DNA of 64,000 nucleotides, from positions 1-64,000 of the forward strand of contig NZ_DS264345.1 in NCBI RefSeq assembly GCF_000153925.1, written 5' to 3'. The notes under the pieces are model-generated. The model saw nothing but the letters and a program-made list of their open reading frames with translations, was not told where the DNA came from and did not search any database. The position numbers and the translations under genes were made by a program. The stretch is from [Ruminococcus] torques ATCC 27756 (GTDB taxonomy: Bacteria; Bacillota; Clostridia; Lachnospirales; Lachnospiraceae). Positions 52,249 to 61,618 of this stretch are shown here, one piece after another (the stretch's first letter is position 1; every line of letters starts with the position of its first letter).

Positions 52249-55041
52249 ATGAAACTGCAGTTTAAATATCAGAAATTTCAGGCTGATGCGGCGAAGGCAG
52301 TTGCGGATGTCTTTGACGGACAGCCATATTTGGCGCCTTCTTATATGACAGGGGAAATATCGGGGAAAAATTCGTCGTCAGAAGAGAGAAAAGGAACTTT
52401 TTCAGGATGGAGCAATCAGAAGATCGTGCCCGAATTAAGCGATGAGAGAATATTAGATAATCTGCGGAAAATACAAAAGGCGAATCAGATTCCGGTTTCT
52501 TCAAAGCTGGAAGGGCGGGAAAACGGATATCATCTGACGGTTGAGATGGAGACCGGAGTTGGGAAAACGTACACTTATATTAAGACGATATACGAATTAA
52601 ATAAACGATACGGATGGAGTAAGTTTCTCGTCGTCGTGCCAAGCATCGCGATTCGGGAGGGCGTATATAAGACATTTCAGATAACGAGAGAACATTTTGC
52701 AAAAGAGTATGGAAAGAAGATCCGTTTTTTTATTTATAATTCAGAGAGACTTACGGAAATCGACCGGTTTGCATCGGATAATTCTGTTCATGTAATGATC
52801 ATCAATTCTCAGGCATTCAATGCAAAAGGAAAGGATGCAAGGAGAATTTATATGAATCTTGATGAGTTTCAGGGAAGGAAGCCGATCGATTTGATCGCGG
52901 GAACAAATCCGATCATAATTATTGATGAACCACAGTCGGTGGAAGGCAGGCAGACAAAAGAGAGGATGAAACAGTTTTGCCCTCTTATTACGCTTCGGTA
53001 TTCTGCAACGCATAAAGCTGACAGTCTGTATAATATGGTGTATCGCCTTAGTGCGGCAGATGCTTACAGAAAATACCTTGTGAAAAAAATTGAAGTAAAA
53101 GGAATCGCAGAGACAAAAACAATGGCGTCAGACGGCTATATATATGTAGAAAGGATCTGTTGTTCTGAGTCTGATGCGGCTGCCGTTATACAGTATGATT
53201 TTAAAATGGGAAGCGGGATTCGGAAACAATATCGAAAGGTAGGAATCGGCGACGACTTATACGAAATTTCGGGAGGTTTGGAAGAATATCAAGGCGGCTT
53301 TGAAGTAAAACAGATTAACAGACAGGAAGAATCGGTTGAGTTTGTCAACGGGATGAAACTATATGCAGGCGATATCAACGGAAAAGTGGACGAGGAACAG
53401 ATTCGCAGAATACAGATCAGAGAGACAATCCTGTCTCATATAGACAGGGAACGCCGGTTGTTTGGCAGAAGAATTAAAGTTTTGTCATTGTTTTTTATTG
53501 ATGAAGTTGCCCGTTATAAAAAGTATGACGAAACGGGATGTCCTCAAAACGGCAGTTATGCGGACATATTTGAAGAAGAGTACCGTAACATTATAGAGAA
53601 TATGAAGTATGGACCGGGAGATGAAAAGTATCGGGATTACATAGAAATGATCCCTGTCGAAAAAACTCATGCCGGATATTTTTCAATAGACAGAAAAGGG
53701 CATGTAGTCGACAGTAAAGGGAAAGGAAAAGAAATGATGTCAGACGATCAGGATGCTTATGATCTGATCATGAAAAATAAAGAACTGCTTTTGGAGTGTG
53801 ACCCGAAACAGTCTCCTGTTCGATTCATTTTTTCTCATTCAGCACTTCGGGAAGGATGGGATAATCCGAATGTATTTCAGATTTGTACGTTAAAAAACGG
53901 AGGAAGCGAAGTACGAAAACGGCAGGAAGTCGGAAGAGGGCTTCGTCTGTGTGTCAATGGAGACGGACAGAGAATGGACAGAAGTTTTCTGGGGCAGGAC
54001 GTTCACAGAGTGAATACGTTGACCGTGATCGCAAGCGAAAGCTATGAAAGTTTTGTGAAGGGCCTGCAAAGTGAAATTGCAGAAGATGTTTTCGGTAAAC
54101 AGAGTCGGAAGGCCGACGTCTGTCGCGATATAGAAGTAATCATACCCGAGAATGCAAGAAGCCGTCGAGTAGAACTAAAAGTCGATCAGGAAAAGCTAAA
54201 TGGAGAAGAATTCAGCGCATTGTGGTCAAATATTTGCCTGAAATCGACATATACCGTAAATTTTGATACGGAAAAATTAGTAGAAGATGCGGTGAAAATA
54301 TTAAACAGAGAACTGCATATACAAGATATGCGATTTAAAGGCAAGAATGAGGCGGCAAAAAGCGTCGTGAAATATGATCTTGCGGGGAAACTTGCCGATA
54401 TGACAGGGCTGAAAAGGAAAACAGTGATCGAAATATTGAGCAGAGTCGAAAGTTCTGTTTTTCAACAGTTTCAAGAAAGTCCGGAAGAATTTATCGCTCA
54501 GGCAGAAAGATTGATCTTAAATGTGAAAGAAACAGCGATTTCGGAAAATATCATATATCATACGTCAGACGAAAAATATACAAAAGATATTTTTACACAG
54601 CAGACGATTCAGGGAAAACAGGGAGTGGACGCAATGAAAGTCGGGAAGCATTTGTATGATTATGTGAAATACCGATCCGGCGCAGAAAAGGAATTTATCG
54701 AACGGCTGGAAGCATCAAAAGAGGTTGCGGTATATGTAAAACTTCCGGAACAATTTTATATCTCCACTCCTGCAGGACGTTATATGCCGGAATGGGCGAT
54801 CGCTTTGTACCGGGAAACGAAAGGAAAACGTTTCTTTGTTGTTGGGAAAAAAGCCGGAAAAGATAAAGACTCTAATCAGTCAAAAATAGCGGAAAACATC
54901 AAGATATGCTGCGCCTCTAAGCACTTAACGGAGATCAGCGCAGGAAAGGTCGTTTTTAAAACGACGGAGGAATACACGGATTTTATGGATTTATCGCATT
55001 TCATCAAAAATTGTCAATATACAAGAAATAGTGTCAAATAA
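52249..55041 (+). CDS. Type III restriction (Res)-type helicase, orphan, nuclease motif altered
   Basis: 930 residues from the ATG at 52249, with AAGGAG upstream. Superfamily 2 motifs: VEMETGVGKTYTYIKT (Walker A, near 101), IIIDEPQSVEG (near 225), ILRYSAT-like TLRYSATHK, and EVGRGLRLCVNG (motif VI, near 562), with REGWDNPNVFQICTL. This is the Res subunit pattern. The C-terminal nuclease region keeps TPAGRYMPEWAIALY, but the usual PDW is PEW and the E-T-K triad is VVGKKAG, so cleavage may be lost. No mod methyltransferase lies nearby in the window. It sits beside A/T-rich XRE and TraX genes, suggesting an accessory patch. Confidence 0.85.
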   Translation: MKLQFKYQKFQADAAKAVADVFDGQPYLAPSYMTGEISGKNSSSEERKGTFSGWSNQKIVPELSDERILDNLRKIQKANQIPVSSKLEGRENGYHLTVEMETGVGKTYTYIKTIYELNKRYGWSKFLVVVPSIAIREGVYKTFQITREHFAKEYGKKIRFFIYNSERLTEIDRFASDNSVHVMIINSQAFNAKGKDARRIYMNLDEFQGRKPIDLIAGTNPIIIIDEPQSVEGRQTKERMKQFCPLITLRYSATHKADSLYNMVYRLSAADAYRKYLVKKIEVKGIAETKTMASDGYIYVERICCSESDAAAVIQYDFKMGSGIRKQYRKVGIGDDLYEISGGLEEYQGGFEVKQINRQEESVEFVNGMKLYAGDINGKVDEEQIRRIQIRETILSHIDRERRLFGRRIKVLSLFFIDEVARYKKYDETGCPQNGSYADIFEEEYRNIIENMKYGPGDEKYRDYIEMIPVEKTHAGYFSIDRKGHVVDSKGKGKEMMSDDQDAYDLIMKNKELLLECDPKQSPVRFIFSHSALREGWDNPNVFQICTLKNGGSEVRKRQEVGRGLRLCVNGDGQRMDRSFLGQDVHRVNTLTVIASESYESFVKGLQSEIAEDVFGKQSRKADVCRDIEVIIPENARSRRVELKVDQEKLNGEEFSALWSNICLKSTYTVNFDTEKLVEDAVKILNRELHIQDMRFKGKNEAAKSVVKYDLAGKLADMTGLKRKTVIEILSRVESSVFQQFQESPEEFIAQAERLILNVKETAISENIIYHTSDEKYTKDIFTQQTIQGKQGVDAMKVGKHLYDYVKYRSGAEKEFIERLEASKEVAVYVKLPEQFYISTPAGRYMPEWAIALYRETKGKRFFVVGKKAGKDKDSNQSKIAENIKICCASKHLTEISAGKVVFKTTEEYTDFMDLSHFIKNCQYTRNSVK

Positions 55042-55180
55042 CCTTATTATTCTATATTTGTATATATCAAAAGCAATATTTCGCTTTGTAAAAGAAACTT
55101 TGCTAAGATGTAAAGGAGTTTTGATAGATTTCTAACGGAAAAAATAAGATAATGATGTCTGAAAGGAGGACAGATTTGAA

Positions 55181-55828
55181 ATGAATATAGGAGAACAAAT
55201 AAACAATCTGCGCAAACAACATGGTTTAAGTCAAGATGATTTTGCAAATTTATTTAATGTTTCCAGACAGACTATTTCTAATTGGGAGAATGGTAAAAGT
55301 TATCCGGATTTAGAGATGATTATAAAAGTAAGTGATTATTTCAAAATCTCTATTGATGAATTATTAAAAAATGATGTTCAGACTGTAAAAAAAATTGATA
55401 ATGAAAAAAAGGCAAAAAAGAAGTATCTTATACTATTGCTAGTTTTATGTTTTTTAGGAACTGTTATTATCTGGGGATTATACAGTAAATATCAAGATAG
55501 CATAGAAGTTGATTTCACAATGGAAAAGCATGAAACTTATAAAAGCAATGAAACAAAAGAACCGTCTATGAATATTGCAAACGGATATTTTTCAGTCCCT
55601 AAAGACGAAAAACTTGATATACAAGTAAAAGGGACTGTTGACAACGGTAAACTTCATATTACCATTGCAGATAAAGACAATAAGATTTATTATCAATTAG
55701 ATGGTCAAGAGTTGAATGATTTACAAACTTTATATTTTGAAAAAGGTTCCTATATTATTCAAATCGTTGCTGATGATTATACAGAAGACATTATAAGTCT
55801 TAACTATAATGTTAAAATAGAAAATTAA
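55181..55828 (+). CDS. XRE-family regulator with membrane segment
   Basis: 215 residues. An N-terminal helix-turn-helix (IGEQINNLRKQHGLSQDDFA and VSRQTISNWENGKSYPD, about 3-42) is followed by a basic linker, one membrane segment (about 86-105) and an extracytoplasmic domain (about 106-215) without recognised motifs. It resembles membrane-bound XRE proteins that sense envelope signals. The ATG at 55181 has AAAGGAGG upstream. Codon use is markedly more A/T-rich than in neighbouring core genes, which suggests transfer, together with TraX. Confidence 0.85.
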   Translation: MNIGEQINNLRKQHGLSQDDFANLFNVSRQTISNWENGKSYPDLEMIIKVSDYFKISIDELLKNDVQTVKKIDNEKKAKKKYLILLLVLCFLGTVIIWGLYSKYQDSIEVDFTMEKHETYKSNETKEPSMNIANGYFSVPKDEKLDIQVKGTVDNGKLHITIADKDNKIYYQLDGQELNDLQTLYFEKGSYIIQIVADDYTEDIISLNYNVKIEN

Positions 55829-55865
55829 CGGTAAATCTTAACGGGAAATCATCAGTCATAATAAA

Positions 55866-56606
55866 ATGAAAAAAATTATTTCGGGAAGTACATTAAAAAT
55901 ACTGGCAATGATTTTTATGGTAATAGACCATTTTGGTCAAGTGGTGTTAAAAAATGGAATTATCCTACATGCTCCATATTCTATGTTTACAGATGAGCAG
56001 TTCGATATGTTAATGTCCACAGTTAATATTTGTCATATTTTAGGCAGAATTGCATTCCCTGTCTTCTGTTTTTTGTTAGTAGAGGGATTTTTTCATACAC
56101 ATAATCTCAAGAAATATATTTTAAACTTAGGAATTTTTGCACTTATTTCCGAGCCTGTTTATGATTTAGCTTGTGCAGGAACTTTATTCAGTTTGGGACA
56201 GCAAAATGTGCTATTTACGCTGTTATTAGGGTTGATCATCTTAACAATTATAAAAAGATCCCACAAAAATGTAATAATCTCTTTTGCAGCAATAGTAGTC
56301 GGGGCGTACATTTCATATATTTGCAATTTAGACGGGTGGTATTATGGAATAGCCTTAATCAGTGTATTTTATCTTTTTTATGATATGCCAGCATTAAAAT
56401 ATACTGCTTCTATTTTAGTTATGTATATTTGTGGATTGAATTTTACAATAAGTGGATTTATTGACCCTTATTTTTTAACTGCTGCAACATCTTTATTGTT
56501 TATTTCAATGTATAATGGTGAGCGTGGAATGAAAATGAAATATTTCTTCTATATTTTTTATCCTGGCCATTTGTTCATATTTTATCTTGTAAGTTTAATA
56601 CTTTGA
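55866..56606 (+). CDS. TraX family membrane protein
   Basis: 246 residues with about eight hydrophobic segments. STLKILAMIFMVIDHFGQVV at the start and NICHILGRIAFPVFCFLLVEGFFHT are the TraX signature; F-plasmid TraX acetylates pilin, while chromosomal members have unknown targets and are acyltransferase-like. The region is A/T-rich like the XRE gene 37 bases upstream, so the two form a unit. The ribosome binding site is weak. A hairpin at 56619 closes the unit. Confidence 0.88.
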   Translation: MKKIISGSTLKILAMIFMVIDHFGQVVLKNGIILHAPYSMFTDEQFDMLMSTVNICHILGRIAFPVFCFLLVEGFFHTHNLKKYILNLGIFALISEPVYDLACAGTLFSLGQQNVLFTLLLGLIILTIIKRSHKNVIISFAAIVVGAYISYICNLDGWYYGIALISVFYLFYDMPALKYTASILVMYICGLNFTISGFIDPYFLTAATSLLFISMYNGERGMKMKYFFYIFYPGHLFIFYLVSLIL

Positions 56607-56618
56607 CCATACTGATAG

Positions 56619-56648
56619 CGACTGGTGCTTGTGTACCGGTCGTTTTTC
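56619..56648 (+). terminator. Terminator after TraX gene
   Basis: cgactggt and accggtcg pair around gcttgtgt and run into TTTTT. The remaining ~260 bases to the clpB promoter hold no gene. The direct repeat aaattggtgtcaaa (two overlapping copies near 56807-56831) could be a trace of a mobile-element end, which I cannot confirm. Confidence 0.7.
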
Positions 56649-56913
56649 TGTATTCCGTTGTCGATATAAAATTAATCGTCAGTCGGTGAGTAGGTCGGCA
56701 TATAGTGGCTCAGCATGGCAACTTTTGGTTCGTAGCTGACAAGGATTGAAAATGAGATTATAAGACTAGATAATATGGTGTTAAATGCTTGATACCATAA
56801 AAAGAAAAATTGGTGTCAAATTGGTGTCAAAACAGAAAAAATCACAATTTCAAAAGAAATAAGATACTGCGAACCATTGATTTTAAAGGGTTTGCAAAAA
56901 AATAACAAAAATA

Positions 56914-56940
56914 TTAGCACTCAACCCTTGACAGTGCTAA
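56914..56940 (+). promoter_or_regulatory. CIRCE operator for HrcA
   Basis: TTAGCACTC, nine bases, then CAGTGCTAA. This matches the CIRCE consensus TTAGCACTC-N9-GAGTGCTAA at 17 of 18 positions. It overlaps the -35 element of the clpB promoter, so HrcA should repress clpB until heat or unfolded protein titrates GroEL. Confidence 0.92.
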
Positions 56941-56956
56941 CAACAGATGCTATATT
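56928..56956 (+). promoter_or_regulatory. clpB promoter
   Basis: TTGACA at 56928-56933 and TATATT at 56951-56956, spaced 17 bases, overlapping the CIRCE right half. Confidence 0.85.
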
Positions 56957-56990
56957 CCTAGTAGAACACGAAAATAAAGGAGGGATTAGC

Positions 56991-59603
56991 ATGAATATAA
57001 ACAGATTTACACAGAATTCCATTCAGGCGGTGCAAAATTGTGAGAAGATCGCCGCAGATAACGGAAATCAGGAATTGGCGCAGGAACATTTATTGTATGC
57101 GCTGCTTACACAAGATGACAGTCTGATCTTAAAATTGTTTGAAAAGATGAATATACAAGGTCAGCTTTTGATAAACCGGGTAGATCAGGCGATCGGAAAG
57201 CGTCCGAAAGTTCAGGGCGGTCAGCTTTTCGTAGGGCAGGATCTGAACAATGTGTTGATCCATGCCGAGGACGAGGCGAAACAGATGGGAGACGAATATG
57301 TTTCCGTAGAACACCTTTTCCTTTCCCTGTTAAAATATGCAAGTAAAGAGATGAAACAGATTTATCGGGAATTCGGGATCAGCCGGGAAGGATTTTTGCA
57401 TGCGCTGTCTACTGTCAGAGGCAATCAGAGAGTGACAAGCGATCATCCGGAAGCAACGTATGATACGCTGAACAAGTACGGACAGGATCTGGTAGAACGG
57501 GCGCGGGATCAAAAACTTGATCCGGTGATCGGCCGTGATGAGGAGATCAGAAATGTGATCCGTATTCTTTCCCGTAAGACGAAAAATAATCCGGTGCTTA
57601 TCGGAGAGCCGGGAGTCGGAAAAACAGCGGTTGTAGAAGGACTTGCCCAGCGGATCGTCAGTGGCGACGTTCCGGAAGGTTTGAAAGATAAGACGATCTT
57701 TTCGCTTGATATGGGAGCGCTCGTTGCAGGAGCAAAGTATCGGGGCGAGTTTGAGGAACGACTGAAAGCAGTTCTTGAAGAAGTGAAAAACAGTGACGGA
57801 AAGATTATTCTGTTTATCGATGAGCTGCATACGATCGTCGGAGCAGGAAAGTCGGACGGCGCTATGGATGCCGGAAATATGCTGAAACCGATGCTTGCAA
57901 GAGGTGAACTTCACTGTATCGGAGCGACGACGCTTGATGAGTATCGTCAATATATTGAGAAAGATGCGGCTTTGGAACGCCGTTTCCAGCCGGTTTTAGT
58001 TGACGAGCCTACAGTAGAAGACGCCATTTCGATTCTGCGTGGTCTGAAAGAACGTTATGAAGTATTTCATGGAGTGAAGATTACAGACAGCGCTCTTGTC
58101 GCAGCGGCAATGTTGTCGAACAGATATATTTCGGATCGTTTTTTGCCGGACAAAGCGATAGACCTTGTAGATGAAGCTTGTGCGCTCATTAAGACAGAAC
58201 TTGATTCGATGCCGACAGAGTTGGACGAATTAAGAAGAAGGATTATGCAGCTTGAGATTGAAGAAGAGGCGCTGAAAAAAGAAGAAGACAGATTAAGCCG
58301 TGAACGTCTGGAACATTTACAGGAAGAACTGGCGGGTCTGAAAGAAGAATATGCCGGTGAAAAGGTACAGTGGGAGAATGAAAAGCATTCTGTTGAGCGG
58401 GTACAGAAAATTCGTGAAGAGATCGAACATGTGAATAAGGAGATCAGCAAAGCGCAAAGAGAGTATGATCTGAATAAAGCCGCGCAGCTGCAGTATGGTG
58501 AACTGCCTCAGCTTCAGAAACAGCTTGAAGAAGAGGAAGAGAAAGTAAGAGAAAAAGAATTGTCTCTTGTTCATGAAGCGGTAACAGACGAAGAAATCGC
58601 AAGGATTGTTTCAAGATGGACGGGAATTCCCGTAGCGAAATTAAATGAAAGCGAAAGAAACAAAACACTTCATCTTGCTGATGAACTTCATAAAAGAGTC
58701 ATAGGTCAGGATGAAGGAGTCGAACTTGTAACAGAGGCGATCATCCGTTCCAAAGCCGGAATCAAAGACCCGAGCAAGCCGATCGGATCGTTCCTCTTCC
58801 TCGGACCTACAGGCGTGGGAAAAACAGAACTTGCGAAGGCGTTGGCGCAGAGCCTGTTTGACGATGAGAATAATATGGTGCGGATTGATATGAGCGAATA
58901 CATGGAGAAATATTCCGTGTCGAGACTGATCGGAGCGCCTCCGGGATATGTAGGATATGACGAAGGCGGTCAACTGACAGAGGCAGTCAGAAGAAAACCG
59001 TATTCAGTCGTATTATTTGACGAAGTAGAGAAGGCGCATCCGGATGTATTTAACGTGCTTTTGCAAGTGCTTGACGATGGAAGGATTACAGATTCTCAGG
59101 GCCGTACCGTTGATTTCAAAAATACGATTCTGATCATGACGTCCAATATCGGAGCAGGTTATCTTTTAGACGGTATAAAAGAAGACGGTTCGATCTCGAA
59201 AGAGGCGCAGGATATGGCGATGAATGATTTAAGAGCTCACTTCAGACCGGAATTTTTGAACCGTCTTGACGAGATCATTATGTTTAAACCATTGACGAAA
59301 GAAAATATTCGTGCCATTATTGACTTGTTAGTGGCAGATGTAAACAGACGGCTGGAGGAAAAAGAACTGACGATCGAACTGACGGAAGCGGCGAAAGACT
59401 GTATCGTAGAAGGCGGATATGATCCGATGTACGGAGCAAGACCGTTAAAGAGATATCTGCAGAAAAACGTAGAGACACTGGCTGCACGGTTGATTCTTGC
59501 CGGAAATGTCGGAAGAGAAGACACGATACTGATCGATGCGAAAGACGGCAAACTGAAAGCAGATGTGAAGCGGGTAAACAGCTTGGAAAGACAGGAAGCA
59601 TAA
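56991..59603 (+). CDS. clpB: ATP-dependent chaperone ClpB
   Basis: 870 residues from the ATG at 56991 with AAAGGAGG upstream; the longer frame from 56877 covers the promoter and is rejected. Architecture: N-domain (about 1-145), AAA1 with [10 protein letters not shown] (near 204), a coiled-coil middle domain (about 400-530), AAA2 with [10 protein letters not shown] (near 604), and a C-terminal domain. It extracts proteins from aggregates with DnaK. The CIRCE site in its promoter indicates HrcA control. Confidence 0.96.
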   Translation: MNINRFTQNSIQAVQNCEKIAADNGNQELAQEHLLYALLTQDDSLILKLFEKMNIQGQLLINRVDQAIGKRPKVQGGQLFVGQDLNNVLIHAEDEAKQMGDEYVSVEHLFLSLLKYASKEMKQIYREFGISREGFLHALSTVRGNQRVTSDHPEATYDTLNKYGQDLVERARDQKLDPVIGRDEEIRNVIRILSRKTKNNPVLIGEPGVGKTAVVEGLAQRIVSGDVPEGLKDKTIFSLDMGALVAGAKYRGEFEERLKAVLEEVKNSDGKIILFIDELHTIVGAGKSDGAMDAGNMLKPMLARGELHCIGATTLDEYRQYIEKDAALERRFQPVLVDEPTVEDAISILRGLKERYEVFHGVKITDSALVAAAMLSNRYISDRFLPDKAIDLVDEACALIKTELDSMPTELDELRRRIMQLEIEEEALKKEEDRLSRERLEHLQEELAGLKEEYAGEKVQWENEKHSVERVQKIREEIEHVNKEISKAQREYDLNKAAQLQYGELPQLQKQLEEEEEKVREKELSLVHEAVTDEEIARIVSRWTGIPVAKLNESERNKTLHLADELHKRVIGQDEGVELVTEAIIRSKAGIKDPSKPIGSFLFLGPTGVGKTELAKALAQSLFDDENNMVRIDMSEYMEKYSVSRLIGAPPGYVGYDEGGQLTEAVRRKPYSVVLFDEVEKAHPDVFNVLLQVLDDGRITDSQGRTVDFKNTILIMTSNIGAGYLLDGIKEDGSISKEAQDMAMNDLRAHFRPEFLNRLDEIIMFKPLTKENIRAIIDLLVADVNRRLEEKELTIELTEAAKDCIVEGGYDPMYGARPLKRYLQKNVETLAARLILAGNVGREDTILIDAKDGKLKADVKRVNSLERQEA

Positions 59604-59610
59604 GTAAGAT

Positions 59611-60876
59611 ATGCAAAAAAGCGAGAAGAAAAGAGTCTGCATGAAGCCGGTGTGTGAAAGGATGGCGCAAGTGACACCGATAATCTTTCATATTGATGTA
59701 AACTCAGCTTATTTGAGCTGGACGGCTGTAGAACAATTAAAAAACGGGGCGAAAGTGGATATTCGGGAGATCCCGGCAATTATCGGCGGGGATCAGACAT
59801 CCCGGCACGGTGTTGTTCTCGCAAAATCCACTTTTGCCAAAAAATATGGCATCCGCACGGGAGAACCTGTTGCGAATGCCTTTCGTAAGTGTCCGAATCT
59901 CGTAATGTATCCGCCTGATCATCGGATGTACCGCGAGAAGAGCAGACAGATGATGGAATATTTAAAGACATTCACGAAAGAGATAGAGCAGGTCAGCGTA
60001 GACGAGTGTTATATGGATTTTACGAAGATCGCCGCGCGGTACAGTTCTCCGATCGACGGAGCGCTTGAGATTAAGGAAGGGATTAAAAAGAAGTTTGGAT
60101 TTACGGTAAATGTCGGAATCTCAACGAATAAATTACTGGCGAAAATGGCGTCAGATTTTGAAAAGCCGGACCGGATACACACATTATTTCCGGAAGAGAT
60201 TGAAGTGAAAATGTGGCCGCTTCCGATCAAAGATCTGTATATGGCAGGAAAATCCAGTGTGCAGGTATTGAAAAAACTGGAGATTAATACAATCGGAGCA
60301 TTGGCGCAGGCAGATCCCGATCTGATCTCACTTCATTTGAAAAGTCATGGACGGATGTTGTGGGAGTTTGCCAACGGAATCGGTACGTCGACCGTTCAGT
60401 CTGAGCCGGAAGAAGCGAAAGGGATCGGGAATTCCACAACGCTTAGGGAAGATGCACGGACAATGGAGGAAGTTTGTCCGGTGTTTGAAGAATTGGCTCA
60501 AAGCGTCGGAAGACGTCTGAAAAAAGCCGGGAAAAAGGCAGGAATGGTAAGTGCGGAAATTAAATACTATGATTTTCGTACATTATCTCATCAGATGCAG
60601 TTGGAAAAGCCGTCAAACGAAAGCGATATAATATGCAAGGCGGCAGTCAATCTGTTTCGGGAAGTGTGGACCGGAGAACCGGTGCGTCTGCTGGGAATCA
60701 GAACGTCAAAATTGTCGGATGAAAACGAACCGGAGCAGTTGACGATCTTCGATATGAAACCGGAAGCAGAGCCGGACGAAAAACATAAACGGCTTAGAAA
60801 GGCGATGGACGAACTGAATAAAAAATACGGAGAAGGAGCAGTTATTAAAGCGAGTCTTATGCCGAAGAAAAAATAA
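59611..60876 (+). CDS. dinB: DNA polymerase IV (Y-family)
   Basis: Up to 421 residues from the ATG at 59611, eight bases after clpB. Homologues suggest a start nearer IIFHIDVNSAYLSW, so ATG 59641 or 59662 is also possible; no upstream site is strong. Catalytic residues lie in FHIDVNSAYLSW and VSVDECYMDFT. The thumb helix-hairpin-helix and little-finger domain follow, and the tail KRLRKAMDELNKKYGEGAVIKAS is typical. It replicates past damaged bases. It ends before the hairpin at 60927. Confidence 0.92.
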   Translation: MQKSEKKRVCMKPVCERMAQVTPIIFHIDVNSAYLSWTAVEQLKNGAKVDIREIPAIIGGDQTSRHGVVLAKSTFAKKYGIRTGEPVANAFRKCPNLVMYPPDHRMYREKSRQMMEYLKTFTKEIEQVSVDECYMDFTKIAARYSSPIDGALEIKEGIKKKFGFTVNVGISTNKLLAKMASDFEKPDRIHTLFPEEIEVKMWPLPIKDLYMAGKSSVQVLKKLEINTIGALAQADPDLISLHLKSHGRMLWEFANGIGTSTVQSEPEEAKGIGNSTTLREDARTMEEVCPVFEELAQSVGRRLKKAGKKAGMVSAEIKYYDFRTLSHQMQLEKPSNESDIICKAAVNLFREVWTGEPVRLLGIRTSKLSDENEPEQLTIFDMKPEAEPDEKHKRLRKAMDELNKKYGEGAVIKASLMPKKK

Positions 60877-60926
60877 ATATCAAAATCTTGTTCAAAAAAT
60901 CTTTAGAATTTCTTTTGAATCTTATG

Positions 60927-60985
60927 TCAGCCCCCTTTAGATTTACAGGATATCCTGTAGATAGTTAAAGGAGGCTGATTTTTTT
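60927..60985 (+). terminator. Terminator-like hairpin that contains the DedA ribosome binding site
   Basis: Arms tcagccccctttag and taaaggaggctga, with further pairing tacaggatatcctgta inside, form a long stem followed by seven Ts (60979-60985). AAAGGAGG at 60967-60973 is the ribosome binding site of the DedA ATG at 60986 and is buried in the right arm. It could end dinB transcription and limit DedA translation. Confidence 0.8.
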
Positions 60986-61495
60986 ATGAGCATATCTGAA
61001 CTTACCGATTATTTTTTACGATACGGAGCATTTTTTATTTATTTGATCGTGCTTTTAGAATATTTGAATCTCCCCGGATTTCCGGCAGGAGTTATTATGC
61101 CGCTGGCGGGAATATGGGCGGCGAAAGGTGAAATAAGTTTTCCTATGGTCATGGTTCTGACTGTATTTGCGGGACTTACCGGAAGCTGGGCGCTGTATCT
61201 TCTCGGAAGATTCGGCGGCGGGAAGGTGATGGAATTTTATTTTAAGAAATTCCCGAAACATCGGCCGGTGATTGAAGAAAAAATGGCGTTTTTAAGAGAA
61301 AAAGGAGGAACAGGGGTATTTGTAAGCAAGCTTCTTCCGATGGTGCGCACGCTGATCTCTATTCCGGCAGGAATGGTAAAAATGAATTTTACAAAATATA
61401 CGGTTAGCTCCGCATGCGGAATCTTCCTGTGGAATCTGGCGTTTGTAGGCGCGGGATATTTCTTCGGAGATGCGGCGATCAATTTCTTTACATAA
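60986..61495 (+). CDS. DedA family (SNARE-associated) membrane protein
   Basis: 169 residues with about five membrane-embedded segments. The DedA core is clear: LEYLNLPGFPAGVIMPLAG near the start, LLGRFGG, FVSKLLPMVRTLISIPAGMVKM and FLWNLAFVGAGYFFG. DedA proteins recycle lipid carriers such as undecaprenyl phosphate or flip phospholipids. The protein is somewhat shorter than average. A lipid glycosyltransferase-like gene and an acyltransferase-like gene follow, which hints at envelope lipid work. Confidence 0.9.
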   Translation: MSISELTDYFLRYGAFFIYLIVLLEYLNLPGFPAGVIMPLAGIWAAKGEISFPMVMVLTVFAGLTGSWALYLLGRFGGGKVMEFYFKKFPKHRPVIEEKMAFLREKGGTGVFVSKLLPMVRTLISIPAGMVKMNFTKYTVSSACGIFLWNLAFVGAGYFFGDAAINFFT

Positions 61496-61618
61496 ATTTA
61501 TGCATAATTTTTCACATAATTTTTTATATCATTTGAAAAATGAGAGTTTATTTAATAATTGTTATCCGAAAAAGTTATTAAAAATAAGGCGAGAGAATTC
61601 AGACAAGGGGGAAAAGAC

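Noticed and set aside
56607-56880. tRNA or tmRNA-associated integration site
   Set aside because: No cloverleaf, CCA end or tmRNA tag sequence could be found; only a short direct repeat hints at mobile DNA.
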